A stretch of DNA of 11,691 nucleotides from assembly GCA_002315535.1 (NCBI GenBank), contig DCHA01000036.1, forward strand, positions 2,962 to 14,652, read 5' to 3'. Under the pieces are notes generated by a model. That model saw only the letters and a program-made list of their open reading frames with translations. It was not told where the DNA came from and ran no database searches. This document shows, in pieces, positions 5,420-11,691 of the stretch (position 1 is its first letter; the number at the start of each line of letters is the position of its first letter). A program made the translations under genes and the position numbers. Origin of the DNA: Firmicutes bacterium UBA1764. GTDB taxonomy: Bacteria > Bacillota > Clostridia > Peptostreptococcales > Anaerovoracaceae.

Positions 5420-6400
5420 TTATTCTGCGAAATAATGCCAAATTTCACCTTGCATTTCTCTTTTAATTTTTCCGCGAAGTCTTAGGTAATCAAGATGCGA
5501 AAGCGTTTCACCTACTGCATACCATTTTTGTGATACAGGGAAATCATCCCAATTCTTTGCCCTGATAGACCAGGTCATGCGGCTGCAAATTTCAACTGCA
5601 TTCAGTCCCGGGTTGTCCTTAACAACGCTAAGCGCCTGTGCGATTCTTTGCTCGTGGTGGGCAAGCAGCTCGGCAATTCTTGCGTGGTAATCACCTGATT
5701 CTCTGTGTCCGGGAAGAGCAAGATCTACATCATACCCATCTGCCCTTTTGAGGCTTTTTAAATAGTCCCCCAGCGAATCCTCAACATTGTTATAGTTAGT
5801 AATGTTTGGCGTAATATCAAAAAGAATATGATCTGCTGTAAACATTATCTTATCCTTTTCATCGTAAAGCATCATCTGCCCCGGAGTGTGACCCGGAACA
5901 ATTACAATCTTTAAAACATACTCGCCTACACTTATTACATCTCCATCATGCAGGCACGTAAAGCTTTCTTCAGGCTCGAACTGTATGTCATATCGCCATG
6001 CAGGGTTTGACTTTGCGTTTTCATCAATCCACTCCTGAAGGAAGCCTTCAGACACAGATCTGCTTCTCCTGTTCTTTTCAGAAGCTTTCCTGAAATTAAC
6101 TACATACCTGTGGTCTATTTCACTCATGTATATGGTTCTGCCCGGGCCCTTAAGCAGATGCCCGTTTCCAATATGATCAGAATGAAAATGAGTCAGAAAA
6201 ACATCTCTGTGCTCCGGCACAGATCCAAGCTCTGCCAGAGCCTTCGTCAGTGCGTCAAGACAATCCTCAGTCTGAAAGCCTGTATCAATTAACAGCTCCT
6301 TGTCATCGGATTTAATAAAGTACGAATTAAGCACCCTCAAAGGATTGCCTTTGAGGGGTACTTCGATTTTATAAAGATTATTTCTGATTTCAGTTATCAT
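5420..6400 (-). CDS. MBL-fold metallo-hydrolase with C-terminal winged-helix-like region
   Basis: This 326-residue enzyme of the metallo-beta-lactamase superfamily probably hydrolyses an ester, thioester or similar bond with a two-metal centre. All ligand motifs are present: THFHSDH with H71, H73, D75 and H76, then H171 in VPGHTPGQ, D190 in TADHIL and H232 in LPGHR. The stretch at about 100-135, rich in Arg, Lys and Ser, is likely a lid over the active site. Residues from about 262 to the end resemble the small winged-helix tail of glyoxalase II/LACTB2-like proteins. The substrate is unknown. It is the last gene of the oad operon: the ATG lies 6 bases after the oadB stop, with GGTGG inside the last oadB codons, so translation is likely coupled. 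No terminator was seen between it and the convergent ThiF-like gene. Confidence 0.9.
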   Translation of the reverse strand: MITEIRNNLYKIEVPLKGNPLRVLNSYFIKSDDKELLIDTGFQTEDCLDALTKALAELGSVPEHRDVFLTHFHSDHIGNGHLLKGPGRTIYMSEIDHRYVVNFRKASEKNRRSRSVSEGFLQEWIDENAKSNPAWRYDIQFEPEESFTCLHDGDVISVGEYVLKIVIVPGHTPGQMMLYDEKDKIMFTADHILFDITPNITNYNNVEDSLGDYLKSLKRADGYDVDLALPGHRESGDYHARIAELLAHHEQRIAQALSVVKDNPGLNAVEICSRMTWSIRAKNWDDFPVSQKWYAVGETLSHLDYLRLRGKIKREMQGEIWHYFAE

Positions 6401-6406
6401 ATTATT

Positions 6407-7603
6407 TTAACCACCAAATACTGAAAGCAGGAAGCCTGCGGCAATTGCTGATCCGATTACTCCTGCAACATTAGGTCCCATTGCATGCATAAGCAAATAA
6501 TTGTTTGGATTTGATTTTCTTCCAACATCCTGAGAAACTCTTGCGGCCATCGGCACTGCGGAGACTCCGGCAGATCCGATAAGAGGATTGATCTTGCCCT
6601 TGGAAAGGAAGTACATGAGATCGCCCATGAGCAGTCCACCTACTGTGGAAATTGCAAATGCAATAAGTCCTAAAACGATAATCTTAATTGTCTGCATAGT
6701 GAGGAATCTTTCTGCGCCCATTGTTGCACCAACTGATGTTGCGAGGAAGATCGTTACAATGTTCATCATTGCGTTTTGAACTGTATCTGAAAGTCTGTCT
6801 GTTACGCCGCATTCCCTAAGGAGATTACCAAACATCAAGCAACCGATAAGCGGTGCTGTTGACGGCAGAAGAAGAATGACTACTCCCGCAACGATGATTG
6901 GGAACAAAATCTTTTCAGTCTTTGAAACAGGTCTTGACTGCTCCATCTTTACCTGGCGCATCTTCTCTGTTGTAAGGGCCTTCATGATTGGAGGCTGAAT
7001 GAGAGGAATGAGTGCCATGTATGAATAAGCGGCAATTGCGATTGGTCCAAGAAGCTCCGGGGCGAGCATTGTCGTAAGGAAAATCGCTGTCGGGCCATCT
7101 GCTCCGCCTATGATCCCTATTGATGCTGCCTGTGGGCCTGTGAAGCCGAGAAGCACTGCACCAAAGAATGCTACAAATACGCCAAGCTGAGCAGCGGCGC
7201 CCATGAGCATGCTCTTTGGGTTTGCAATCAGCGGACCGAAGTCTGTCATTGCGCCTACGCCCATGAATATGAGCGATGGATAAAGGCCGGCTTTAACACC
7301 TATATAAAAGATGTCGAGTAGGCCGCCTTCATGAATTATTGTTGTAAATGTTATGCCGGCGTCGCCCGCGATATATGCATCCCACAGCTCCTGATGGAAC
7401 ATTTCCGATCCGGGGAGATTTGCGAGAAGACATCCAAATGCGATACCAACCATCAGCAGTGGTTCGAATTTCTTGCCGATGCCAAGGTAAAGAAGTACGC
7501 AAGCAATGGCTATCATTACAAGATACTTCCAGCCACCCGGTTCGAAAAACTGACCAAAGCCTGATTCAAGAGCGAGCTTTTGAAGTGTACCTAAAATATC
7601 CAT
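6407..7603 (-). CDS. oadB: Na+-translocating (oxaloacetate) decarboxylase, beta subunit
   Basis: The integral membrane subunit takes CO2 off the carboxybiotin of the alpha subunit and couples this to Na+ export. The 398-residue protein is almost wholly hydrophobic with many membrane spans. It shows the conserved GGADGPT (166-172) with D169, the ion-path residue in the family, AYSYMALIPLIQPP (192-205), and NPLIGSAGVSAVPMAAR (339-355), which carries the other conserved polar residues. Length and motifs fit OadB, GcdB or MmdB, which cannot be told apart by this subunit alone; the linked alpha subunit makes oxaloacetate the likely substrate. The gene starts 2 bases after the oadG stop, and its site GGGAGGG overlaps the last oadG codons, so translation is coupled. 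Confidence 0.95.
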   Translation of the reverse strand: MDILGTLQKLALESGFGQFFEPGGWKYLVMIAIACVLLYLGIGKKFEPLLMVGIAFGCLLANLPGSEMFHQELWDAYIAGDAGITFTTIIHEGGLLDIFYIGVKAGLYPSLIFMGVGAMTDFGPLIANPKSMLMGAAAQLGVFVAFFGAVLLGFTGPQAASIGIIGGADGPTAIFLTTMLAPELLGPIAIAAYSYMALIPLIQPPIMKALTTEKMRQVKMEQSRPVSKTEKILFPIIVAGVVILLLPSTAPLIGCLMFGNLLRECGVTDRLSDTVQNAMMNIVTIFLATSVGATMGAERFLTMQTIKIIVLGLIAFAISTVGGLLMGDLMYFLSKGKINPLIGSAGVSAVPMAARVSQDVGRKSNPNNYLLMHAMGPNVAGVIGSAIAAGFLLSVFGG

Positions 7604-7605
7604 TC

Positions 7606-7854
7606 TTAGCCCTCCCTTTCCATTTCTGCTATTGCGGCCACCAACGCAGCTACCTTCTTTGGATCAACACCCTTTGGTGCTGTAACAGATCCAAGATCCG
7701 AAGAAGCTGCCTTTGCCACATTCTTTTTCTGTGTATTCTTCATTGCCTTTCCCATGATAATAATTACAACCATGAGGAACACAATTCCGAGGAATACAAC
7801 AGCATATCCAAGCACCGCCGAAAGCAGCGCTGTTCCTACACTGATATTTACCAT
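7606..7854 (-). CDS. oadG: Oxaloacetate decarboxylase small (gamma-type) membrane subunit
   Basis: The 82-residue protein has one strong membrane span (about residues 10-34) and a charged cytoplasmic tail with Lys-, Ala- and Val-rich sequence. This is the layout of OadG/MmdD subunits, which anchor the alpha subunit to the membrane part and stabilise the complex. The tail lacks the His-rich end known from some enterobacterial gamma subunits. It sits between oadA and oadB; the site AGGTGA overlaps the oadA stop codon and lies 4 bases before the ATG, pointing to coupled translation. The assignment relies on size, topology and position more than on sequence motifs. Confidence 0.85.
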   Translation of the reverse strand: MVNISVGTALLSAVLGYAVVFLGIVFLMVVIIIMGKAMKNTQKKNVAKAASSDLGSVTAPKGVDPKKVAALVAAIAEMEREG

Positions 7855-7862
7855 TGCGTCAC

Positions 7863-8228
7863 CTACTTAACGATAGCAACGCTGTCGCCTGTATTAAGGC
7901 TCTGGCCTTCTTTGACGAGTATCTGATCAACTACGCCATCAACATCTGATGCCACTTCGATTTCCATCTTCATTGCTTCAATGATTACAACTGCCTGTCC
8001 AGCCTTAACGCTTGTGCCTGCGGGAGCAACAATTCTAAGAACATTTCCCGGCATCGGGCATGTTACTGCGCTGCCTGCGCCGTTTGATTTAGGAGCAGCT
8101 GCCTGTGGAGCAGAAGCAGCCTGTGGTGCGGCAACGCTTGCCTTTGCACCAGATGCTGAACGCTCAACTTCAACCTCGAATTCTTCGCCATTAACCTTAA
8201 CCTTATATATCATTGTCTTATCTCCTTT
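7863..8228 (-). promoter_or_regulatory. Candidate internal translation start in oadA for a free biotin carrier protein
   Basis: Within oadA, AAAGGAG (8222-8228) lies 8 bases before an in-frame ATG (8211-8213) that encodes residue 476. Starting there gives a 116-residue product: a first strand MIYKVKVNGEEFEVEVE, an Ala/Pro linker and the complete biotinyl domain with the EAMKM lysine. That is the usual shape of separate GcdC/MmdC-type biotin carriers. The site may be functional, a relic of a gene fusion, or chance from the Lys-Gly-Asp codons. The span covers the site and the short product. Confidence 0.4.
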
Positions 8229-9638
8229 TGTAATAACAGTAGCGCCGGCAGGGTTTGTCGCCATAGCCTTTGGTGCTTCAGGAACAAATTCACCCTTAAG
8301 ATATTTTTCTGCAACCTCCGGGAAGAGAGCAAGGGAAAGAAGATCCTCATCACTCTTAATTAAATCCTTGTACCTTTCGCGAATTTCAGGAAGCTGAGGG
8401 CTCAGCAAATCTGCAGGTCTGCAGCTGATTCTGTCTTCGGGCTTTACTCCGGCCTTTGCCAAAACCTCAGGATTAATCTCTGCAGGAAGTCTGCCGTATT
8501 CACCCTTAAGAAGTCCCAGGCTTTCCTTTGGAATGACCTTGTATCTTTCGCCGGAGAGAACATTCATTACCGCCTGAGTTCCGACAATCTGTGAGGTCGG
8601 CGTTACAAGAGGTGGATAGCCGAAATCCTTTCTAACCCTAGGGACCTCTTCAAGCACAAGCGCAAGCTTGTCCGAAGCATTCATATTTTTAAGCTGTGAA
8701 ATCAGGTTGGAAAGCATTCCGCCGGGAACCTGATAGATCAAGCCGTTTGTATCGATATTCTTTACCTTAGCATCCCAGAAGCCTTCTGCCTTCATTCTGC
8801 TTACAGCAGGAGCAAAGAGCTTTGACAGCTCGCTTAATGCGCTAAGATCAAGCTCTGTATCTCTTGCAGTGCCCTTAAGAGCGGCAACAAGAGGCTCAGT
8901 TGCAGGCTGGGAGGTTCCTCCGCCAAGGCAGCTAAGAGCGGTGTCGACAATATCAACTCCGGCAAGAGCCGCAGCCAGCGCGGTCATTTCTCCGCATCCT
9001 GTTGTATCGTGTGTATGAAGGTGAACAGGAACCTTAAGTTCGGACTTAAGACGCTTAACAAGTGAAAAGGCGGCATCCGGAAGAAGCAGTGCGGCCATAT
9101 CCTTGATTGCGATTATATCAGCGCCCATTTCTTCGAGCTCTTTTGCAAGGTTTACAAAATAGTCCTCGTTATGAACTGGGCTTATTGTATAGCAGATTGC
9201 AGCCTCACATGTGCCGCCGTACTTCTTAATTGAAGTCATTGCCTGCTTTAAATTGCGTGTATCATTTAATGCATCAAAAACTCTGATTATATCAATCCCG
9301 TTTTCGATGGATTTTTTGCAGAATAAATCTACAACGTCATCCGCGTAGTTCTTGTATCCAAGGATATTCTGTCCACGGAACAGCATCTGAAGCTTGGTGT
9401 TTGGCATAGCCTTTCGAAATCTTCTGAGTCTTTCCCAAGGATCCTCTCCAAGGAATCTGAGACAGGAGTCAAAGGTTGCACCACCCCAGCATTCAAGTGA
9501 ATAGAAACCAATCTTATCAAGTGCGGCAAGTGCAGGCTCCATTTCCTCGAATTTCATTCGAGTTGCGGCCTGTGATTGATGTGCATCACGAAGAATGGTG
9601 TCTGTGATTAATAATTTTCCAGTTGATTCAAAATTCAT
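7863..9638 (-). CDS. oadA: Oxaloacetate decarboxylase alpha subunit: carboxyltransferase plus biotin domain
   Basis: The peripheral cytosolic subunit moves the carboxyl group of oxaloacetate to biotin, leaving pyruvate. The 591-residue product starts with a TIM-barrel carboxyltransferase: LRDAHQS (16-22) with metal ligand D18, IIRVFDALND (117-126), active-site lysine K179 in KDMAALL, and HLHTHD (206-211) with metal ligands H208 and H210. A helical segment follows to about 450, then a linker, a beta strand MIYKVKVNG (476-484), an Ala/Pro-rich linker (about 499-516) and the biotinyl domain with EAMKM (554-558), where K557 takes the biotin. The same fold forms pyruvate carboxylase subunit B, but linked oadG and oadB favour the decarboxylase. 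KDMAALL has Ala where KDMAGLL is usual. GAGGG (9644-9648) lies 5 bases before the ATG. A strong internal start lies at 8213. Confidence 0.94.
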   Translation of the reverse strand: MNFESTGKLLITDTILRDAHQSQAATRMKFEEMEPALAALDKIGFYSLECWGGATFDSCLRFLGEDPWERLRRFRKAMPNTKLQMLFRGQNILGYKNYADDVVDLFCKKSIENGIDIIRVFDALNDTRNLKQAMTSIKKYGGTCEAAICYTISPVHNEDYFVNLAKELEEMGADIIAIKDMAALLLPDAAFSLVKRLKSELKVPVHLHTHDTTGCGEMTALAAALAGVDIVDTALSCLGGGTSQPATEPLVAALKGTARDTELDLSALSELSKLFAPAVSRMKAEGFWDAKVKNIDTNGLIYQVPGGMLSNLISQLKNMNASDKLALVLEEVPRVRKDFGYPPLVTPTSQIVGTQAVMNVLSGERYKVIPKESLGLLKGEYGRLPAEINPEVLAKAGVKPEDRISCRPADLLSPQLPEIRERYKDLIKSDEDLLSLALFPEVAEKYLKGEFVPEAPKAMATNPAGATVITKGDKTMIYKVKVNGEEFEVEVERSASGAKASVAAPQAASAPQAAAPKSNGAGSAVTCPMPGNVLRIVAPAGTSVKAGQAVVIIEAMKMEIEVASDVDGVVDQILVKEGQSLNTGDSVAIVK

Positions 9639-9675
9639 GTTATCCCTCTTTTTTATTATTAATAATTAATAGTTG

Positions 9676-9684
9676 ATTATATCA
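9676..9684 (-). promoter_or_regulatory. Predicted oad operon promoter (extended -10)
   Basis: On the minus strand, TGA directly precedes a perfect TATAAT (9676-9681). No clear -35 box is present at 17 bases. The start of transcription would fall near 9669, giving a leader of about 30 bases before oadA. No other promoter is apparent in the short gaps inside the operon. Confidence 0.55.
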
Positions 9685-9692
9685 TAAGAACT

Positions 9693-9721
9693 TTGTTTTT
9701 AGAGGAATTCTAGTGTATAAT
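9693..9721 (+). promoter_or_regulatory. Predicted promoter of the MATE transporter gene
   Basis: TTGTTT (9693-9698) is followed after 17 bases by a perfect TATAAT (9716-9721), with TG directly before it. The start of transcription would fall near 9728, about 44 bases before the ATG. It lies only about 10 bases from the oad promoter on the other strand. Confidence 0.55.
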
Positions 9722-9771
9722 TGTAGGATAATTTTAGTATTAAGAATGCACAGAAATAATTACGCTTATTC

Positions 9772-11154
9772 ATGAAAAAATTCATTGGCGACAAAAGCTT
9801 TTATAAACACGTTTTCATCATTGCGATGCCAATCATAATCCAAAATGTAATTACGAGCTTCGTAAATCTTTTGGATAATGTTATGGTTGGACAGGTCGGC
9901 ACAGAAGCCATGTCCGGAGTTGCCGTAGTCAATCAGCTGATTTTTGTATTCAACTTGGGAATATTCGGCTTTACATCAGGCGTTGGCATTATGGGAACCC
10001 AGTTCGTAGGTAAAGGTGATCACAAGGGCTTTGCTGATACCTTTAAAATAAAAATTACCGTTGGCTTCATATATCTGTTAATAGCCTTCGGCATCTTTTA
10101 TTTCCTTGGTGATACACTCATAATGAGCTATCTGCATGACAGTGAAGCAGGTCTTGATATTGCACTCACCTTTCAATACGCAAAAGACTATTTTAAGGTA
10201 ATCGTAATTGGGCTACCCTTCTTTATGGTGACTCAAAGCTATTCAACAACCCTAAGAGAAATGAAACAGACAAGCATTCCGATGCTTTCCGGGGTTGCGG
10301 CTTTTTGCACAAATCTCATATTTAATTACCTGCTTATTTTCGGAAAATTCGGATTCCCAAAGCTTGGGATTGTAGGTGCAGCCATTGCCACAGTTTTTTC
10401 AAGAATAGTCGAATGTTCAATAAACGTAATATGGACTCATACGCACACAGACCGTGCGATATTCGCCAAGAATATATTAAAAAGCGGACGTGTTGATAAG
10501 GGTCTTGTTAAGAAAGTCCTTATTATCGCCCTGCCTTCCTTAATTAACGAACTCATGTGGGCCGGAGGACAAACCATGCTTAACCAAAACCTCTCTCTCA
10601 GAGGAATTGAAGCAGTCTCTGCGGTTACCATCATGTCAAATGTACAGTATCTCTTTAAGAGTGCCTTCCTTGGCTTTGGCGTAACCCTTGCAATTCTTGT
10701 CGGAAATGCCCTCGGAGCAAAGAACCCGGAGCTTGCAGTTGAATCAGACAATAAGATGATTGCTTTGTCCTTCGTGGTAACACTCGCACTCGCGGTCATA
10801 GTATTTGTCCTTGCCCCGTTCATTCCGGGCATGTACAACACCATCCCTGAGGTTAAGAGCATTGCAACAAAGCTGATTATGCTTTGTGCAATCGGAATGC
10901 CTATAGATTCGCTGATCAATAACTTTTACCACACAATTAAATCCGGTGGTAATCCACTGCTAAACTTCATGTACGATGGTGGATACACATGGATCGTAAT
11001 GGTGCCGCTTGCATTCTGCATTGGACATTTTACAAACATTCCAATCGCACCGATGTATGCTCTTATCTACTATGTGAGCAACGGACTTAAATGCATTATA
11101 GGAATCATTCTTGTCAGGAAACGTATCTGGGTAAGAGACCTGGTAAATAATTAG
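9772..11154 (+). CDS. MATE-family multidrug/toxin efflux transporter
   Basis: This 460-residue membrane protein is a MATE exporter, which expels drugs or metabolites in exchange for Na+ or H+. Length and hydrophobicity fit the usual 12 spans in two related halves. The first half shows MPIIIQNVITSFVNLLDNVMVGQVG-type sequence (about 19-43) followed by GTEAMSGVAVVNQ; the second opens with LIIALPSLINELMW (250-263) and has GNALGAKNPELA (311-322), both typical of the family. The start is set by the standard MATE opening MKKFIGDKSFYK, yet no good Shine-Dalgarno site is seen in the 20 bases before the ATG, so translation may be weak. Substrate and coupling ion cannot be read. It is a single-gene unit between its own promoter and a two-way terminator, divergent from the oad operon. 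Confidence 0.94.
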   Translation: MKKFIGDKSFYKHVFIIAMPIIIQNVITSFVNLLDNVMVGQVGTEAMSGVAVVNQLIFVFNLGIFGFTSGVGIMGTQFVGKGDHKGFADTFKIKITVGFIYLLIAFGIFYFLGDTLIMSYLHDSEAGLDIALTFQYAKDYFKVIVIGLPFFMVTQSYSTTLREMKQTSIPMLSGVAAFCTNLIFNYLLIFGKFGFPKLGIVGAAIATVFSRIVECSINVIWTHTHTDRAIFAKNILKSGRVDKGLVKKVLIIALPSLINELMWAGGQTMLNQNLSLRGIEAVSAVTIMSNVQYLFKSAFLGFGVTLAILVGNALGAKNPELAVESDNKMIALSFVVTLALAVIVFVLAPFIPGMYNTIPEVKSIATKLIMLCAIGMPIDSLINNFYHTIKSGGNPLLNFMYDGGYTWIVMVPLAFCIGHFTNIPIAPMYALIYYVSNGLKCIIGIILVRKRIWVRDLVNN

Positions 11155-11170
11155 ACTAAAACGATATACG

Positions 11171-11209
11171 AAAAAGGCCATCGCATAGCGATGGCCTTAA
11201 TTGTTTTTT
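11171..11209. terminator. Two-way intrinsic terminator shared by MATE gene and groEL
   Basis: A perfect 11-base stem, AAGGCCATCGC (11174-11184) and GCGATGGCCTT (11188-11198) around a 3-base centre, is followed on the plus strand by TTAATTG and six T residues (11204-11209). On the minus strand it is followed by a run of five T residues (11171-11175, partly in the stem). It lies between the convergent MATE and groEL stops and should end both transcripts. Confidence 0.92.
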
Positions 11210-11229
11210 GTTATTAATCTTTTGCAGGA

Positions 11230-11691
11230 TTACATCATTCCGCCCATGCCGCCGCCCATTGCAGCTGCAGCCTGAGCTGCTGCCATTGGATCAGCTGCTT
11301 CCTTGATGGAAACGATTCCGGATTCTGTTGTGAGGAGAAGTGCTGAAGCAGATGCAGCATTCTGAAGTGCTGATCTTGATACCTTAGCAGGATCTACGAT
11401 TCCTGCAGCCATCATGTCTTCATATACTTCTGTAGCGGCATTGAAGCCTACGCCCTTCTTTGCAGCCTTAACTTCGTTTACAACAACGCTTCCTTCGAAG
11501 CCTGCGTTTTCAGCAATCTGACGAACAGGTTCTTCAAGTGCTCTTAAGATAATCTTAGCGCCTGTCTTAACATCTCCCTCGAGAGAGTCTGCGTACTTCT
11601 TTACTGCAGGGATTGCACCGATGAATGCAACGCCGCCTCCGGCAACGATACCTTCTTCAACAGCAGCTCTTGTTGCGTTGAGAGCGTCCTC
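11230..11691 (-). CDS. groEL: 60 kDa chaperonin GroEL, C-terminal part; 5' end outside window
   Basis: This is the C-terminal 153 residues of the GroEL chaperonin, which folds proteins inside a double seven-membered ring with GroES in the cytosol. The visible frame starts with EDALNATRAAVEEGIVAGGG, the highly conserved stretch leading back into the equatorial domain. It continues through RALEEPVRQIAENAG and GFNAATEVYEDMMAAGIVDP to the flexible tail GGGMGGMM that lines the ring floor. The part just before the tail (TTESGIVSIKEAADPMAAAQ) departs from the frequent TTEAVVADKPE type and is Ala-rich; I read this as lineage variation. The frame is open at the right edge and groES would be expected further upstream, outside the window. 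The gene converges on the MATE gene and shares its terminator. Confidence 0.98.
   Translation of the reverse strand, partial: EDALNATRAAVEEGIVAGGGVAFIGAIPAVKKYADSLEGDVKTGAKIILRALEEPVRQIAENAGFEGSVVVNEVKAAKKGVGFNAATEVYEDMMAAGIVDPAKVSRSALQNAASASALLLTTESGIVSIKEAADPMAAAQAAAAMGGGMGGMM

Noticed and set aside
7348..7926. Plus-strand open frame of 192 codons across oadB and oadG
   Set aside because: It runs antisense through conserved membrane subunits, and its Cys/His/Arg-rich composition is typical of a shadow frame.
7863..9638. oadA as pyruvate carboxylase subunit B
   Set aside because: The fold is shared, but adjacent small membrane and beta subunit genes in the same operon, with no biotin carboxylase gene, favour the Na+-translocating decarboxylase.
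9700..9712. TAGA-5-TCTA inverted repeat inside the MATE promoter spacer as an operator
   Set aside because: The arms are only 4 bases long and the region is AT-rich, so chance is a sufficient explanation.

Overview
The window looks like a chromosomal housekeeping stretch from a low-to-moderate GC anaerobic Firmicute, most likely a member of the Clostridia. Support comes from the strong purine-rich ribosome binding sites, several TATAAT promoters with an upstream TG, a Na+-translocating decarboxylase operon, a transketolase that looks like the split clostridial form, and a GroEL with a GGM-rich tail. I cannot name a genus. No mobile element, CRISPR array, tRNA or rRNA was seen, and no gene-free stretch exceeds about 170 bases.

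Layout, left to right. (1) Minus strand, 1-1154: a small protein with an N-terminal zinc ribbon, a charged helix and a Gly-Pro-His/Phe repeat tail, followed by the N-terminal part of a transketolase that runs off the left edge. They probably share one promoter at about 1206-1234. (2) Minus strand, 1256-4613: a purine cluster read in the order guaB (IMP dehydrogenase), a LUD-domain protein, then guaA. The guaA product has only the ATP-pyrophosphatase and dimerisation parts of GMP synthase and lacks the glutaminase domain. The cluster ends at a clear terminator (1256-1287). (3) Plus strand, 4722-5417: a lone ThiF/MoeB/HesA-type E1-like enzyme, divergent from guaB, with the two promoters packed together. 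(4) Minus strand, 5420-9638: an operon oadA (carboxyltransferase plus biotin domain), oadG, oadB and an MBL-fold hydrolase, with gaps of 2-8 bases. (5) Plus strand, 9772-11154: a MATE-family exporter, divergent from the oad operon. (6) Minus strand, 11230-11691: the 3' end of groEL, which shares a two-way terminator (11174-11209) with the MATE gene.

How the genes work together: guaB and guaA carry out the two steps from IMP to GMP (IMP to XMP, then XMP to GMP). The Oad proteins decarboxylate oxaloacetate and couple this to Na+ export, giving an anaerobe a sodium motive force; that force could power a Na+-driven MATE pump, although the coupling ion cannot be read from the sequence. The transketolase belongs to the non-oxidative pentose phosphate pathway.

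Most worth a second look: the trichomonad-like IMP dehydrogenase beside a glutaminase-less GMP synthase; a palindrome and a terminator-like hairpin in front of guaA; a well-formed internal ribosome binding site and ATG inside oadA that could release a free biotin carrier protein; the zinc-ribbon/Gly-rich small protein; and the MBL hydrolase tied to the oad operon. None amounts to a demonstrated new system. They are specific, testable oddities in otherwise ordinary metabolic genes.
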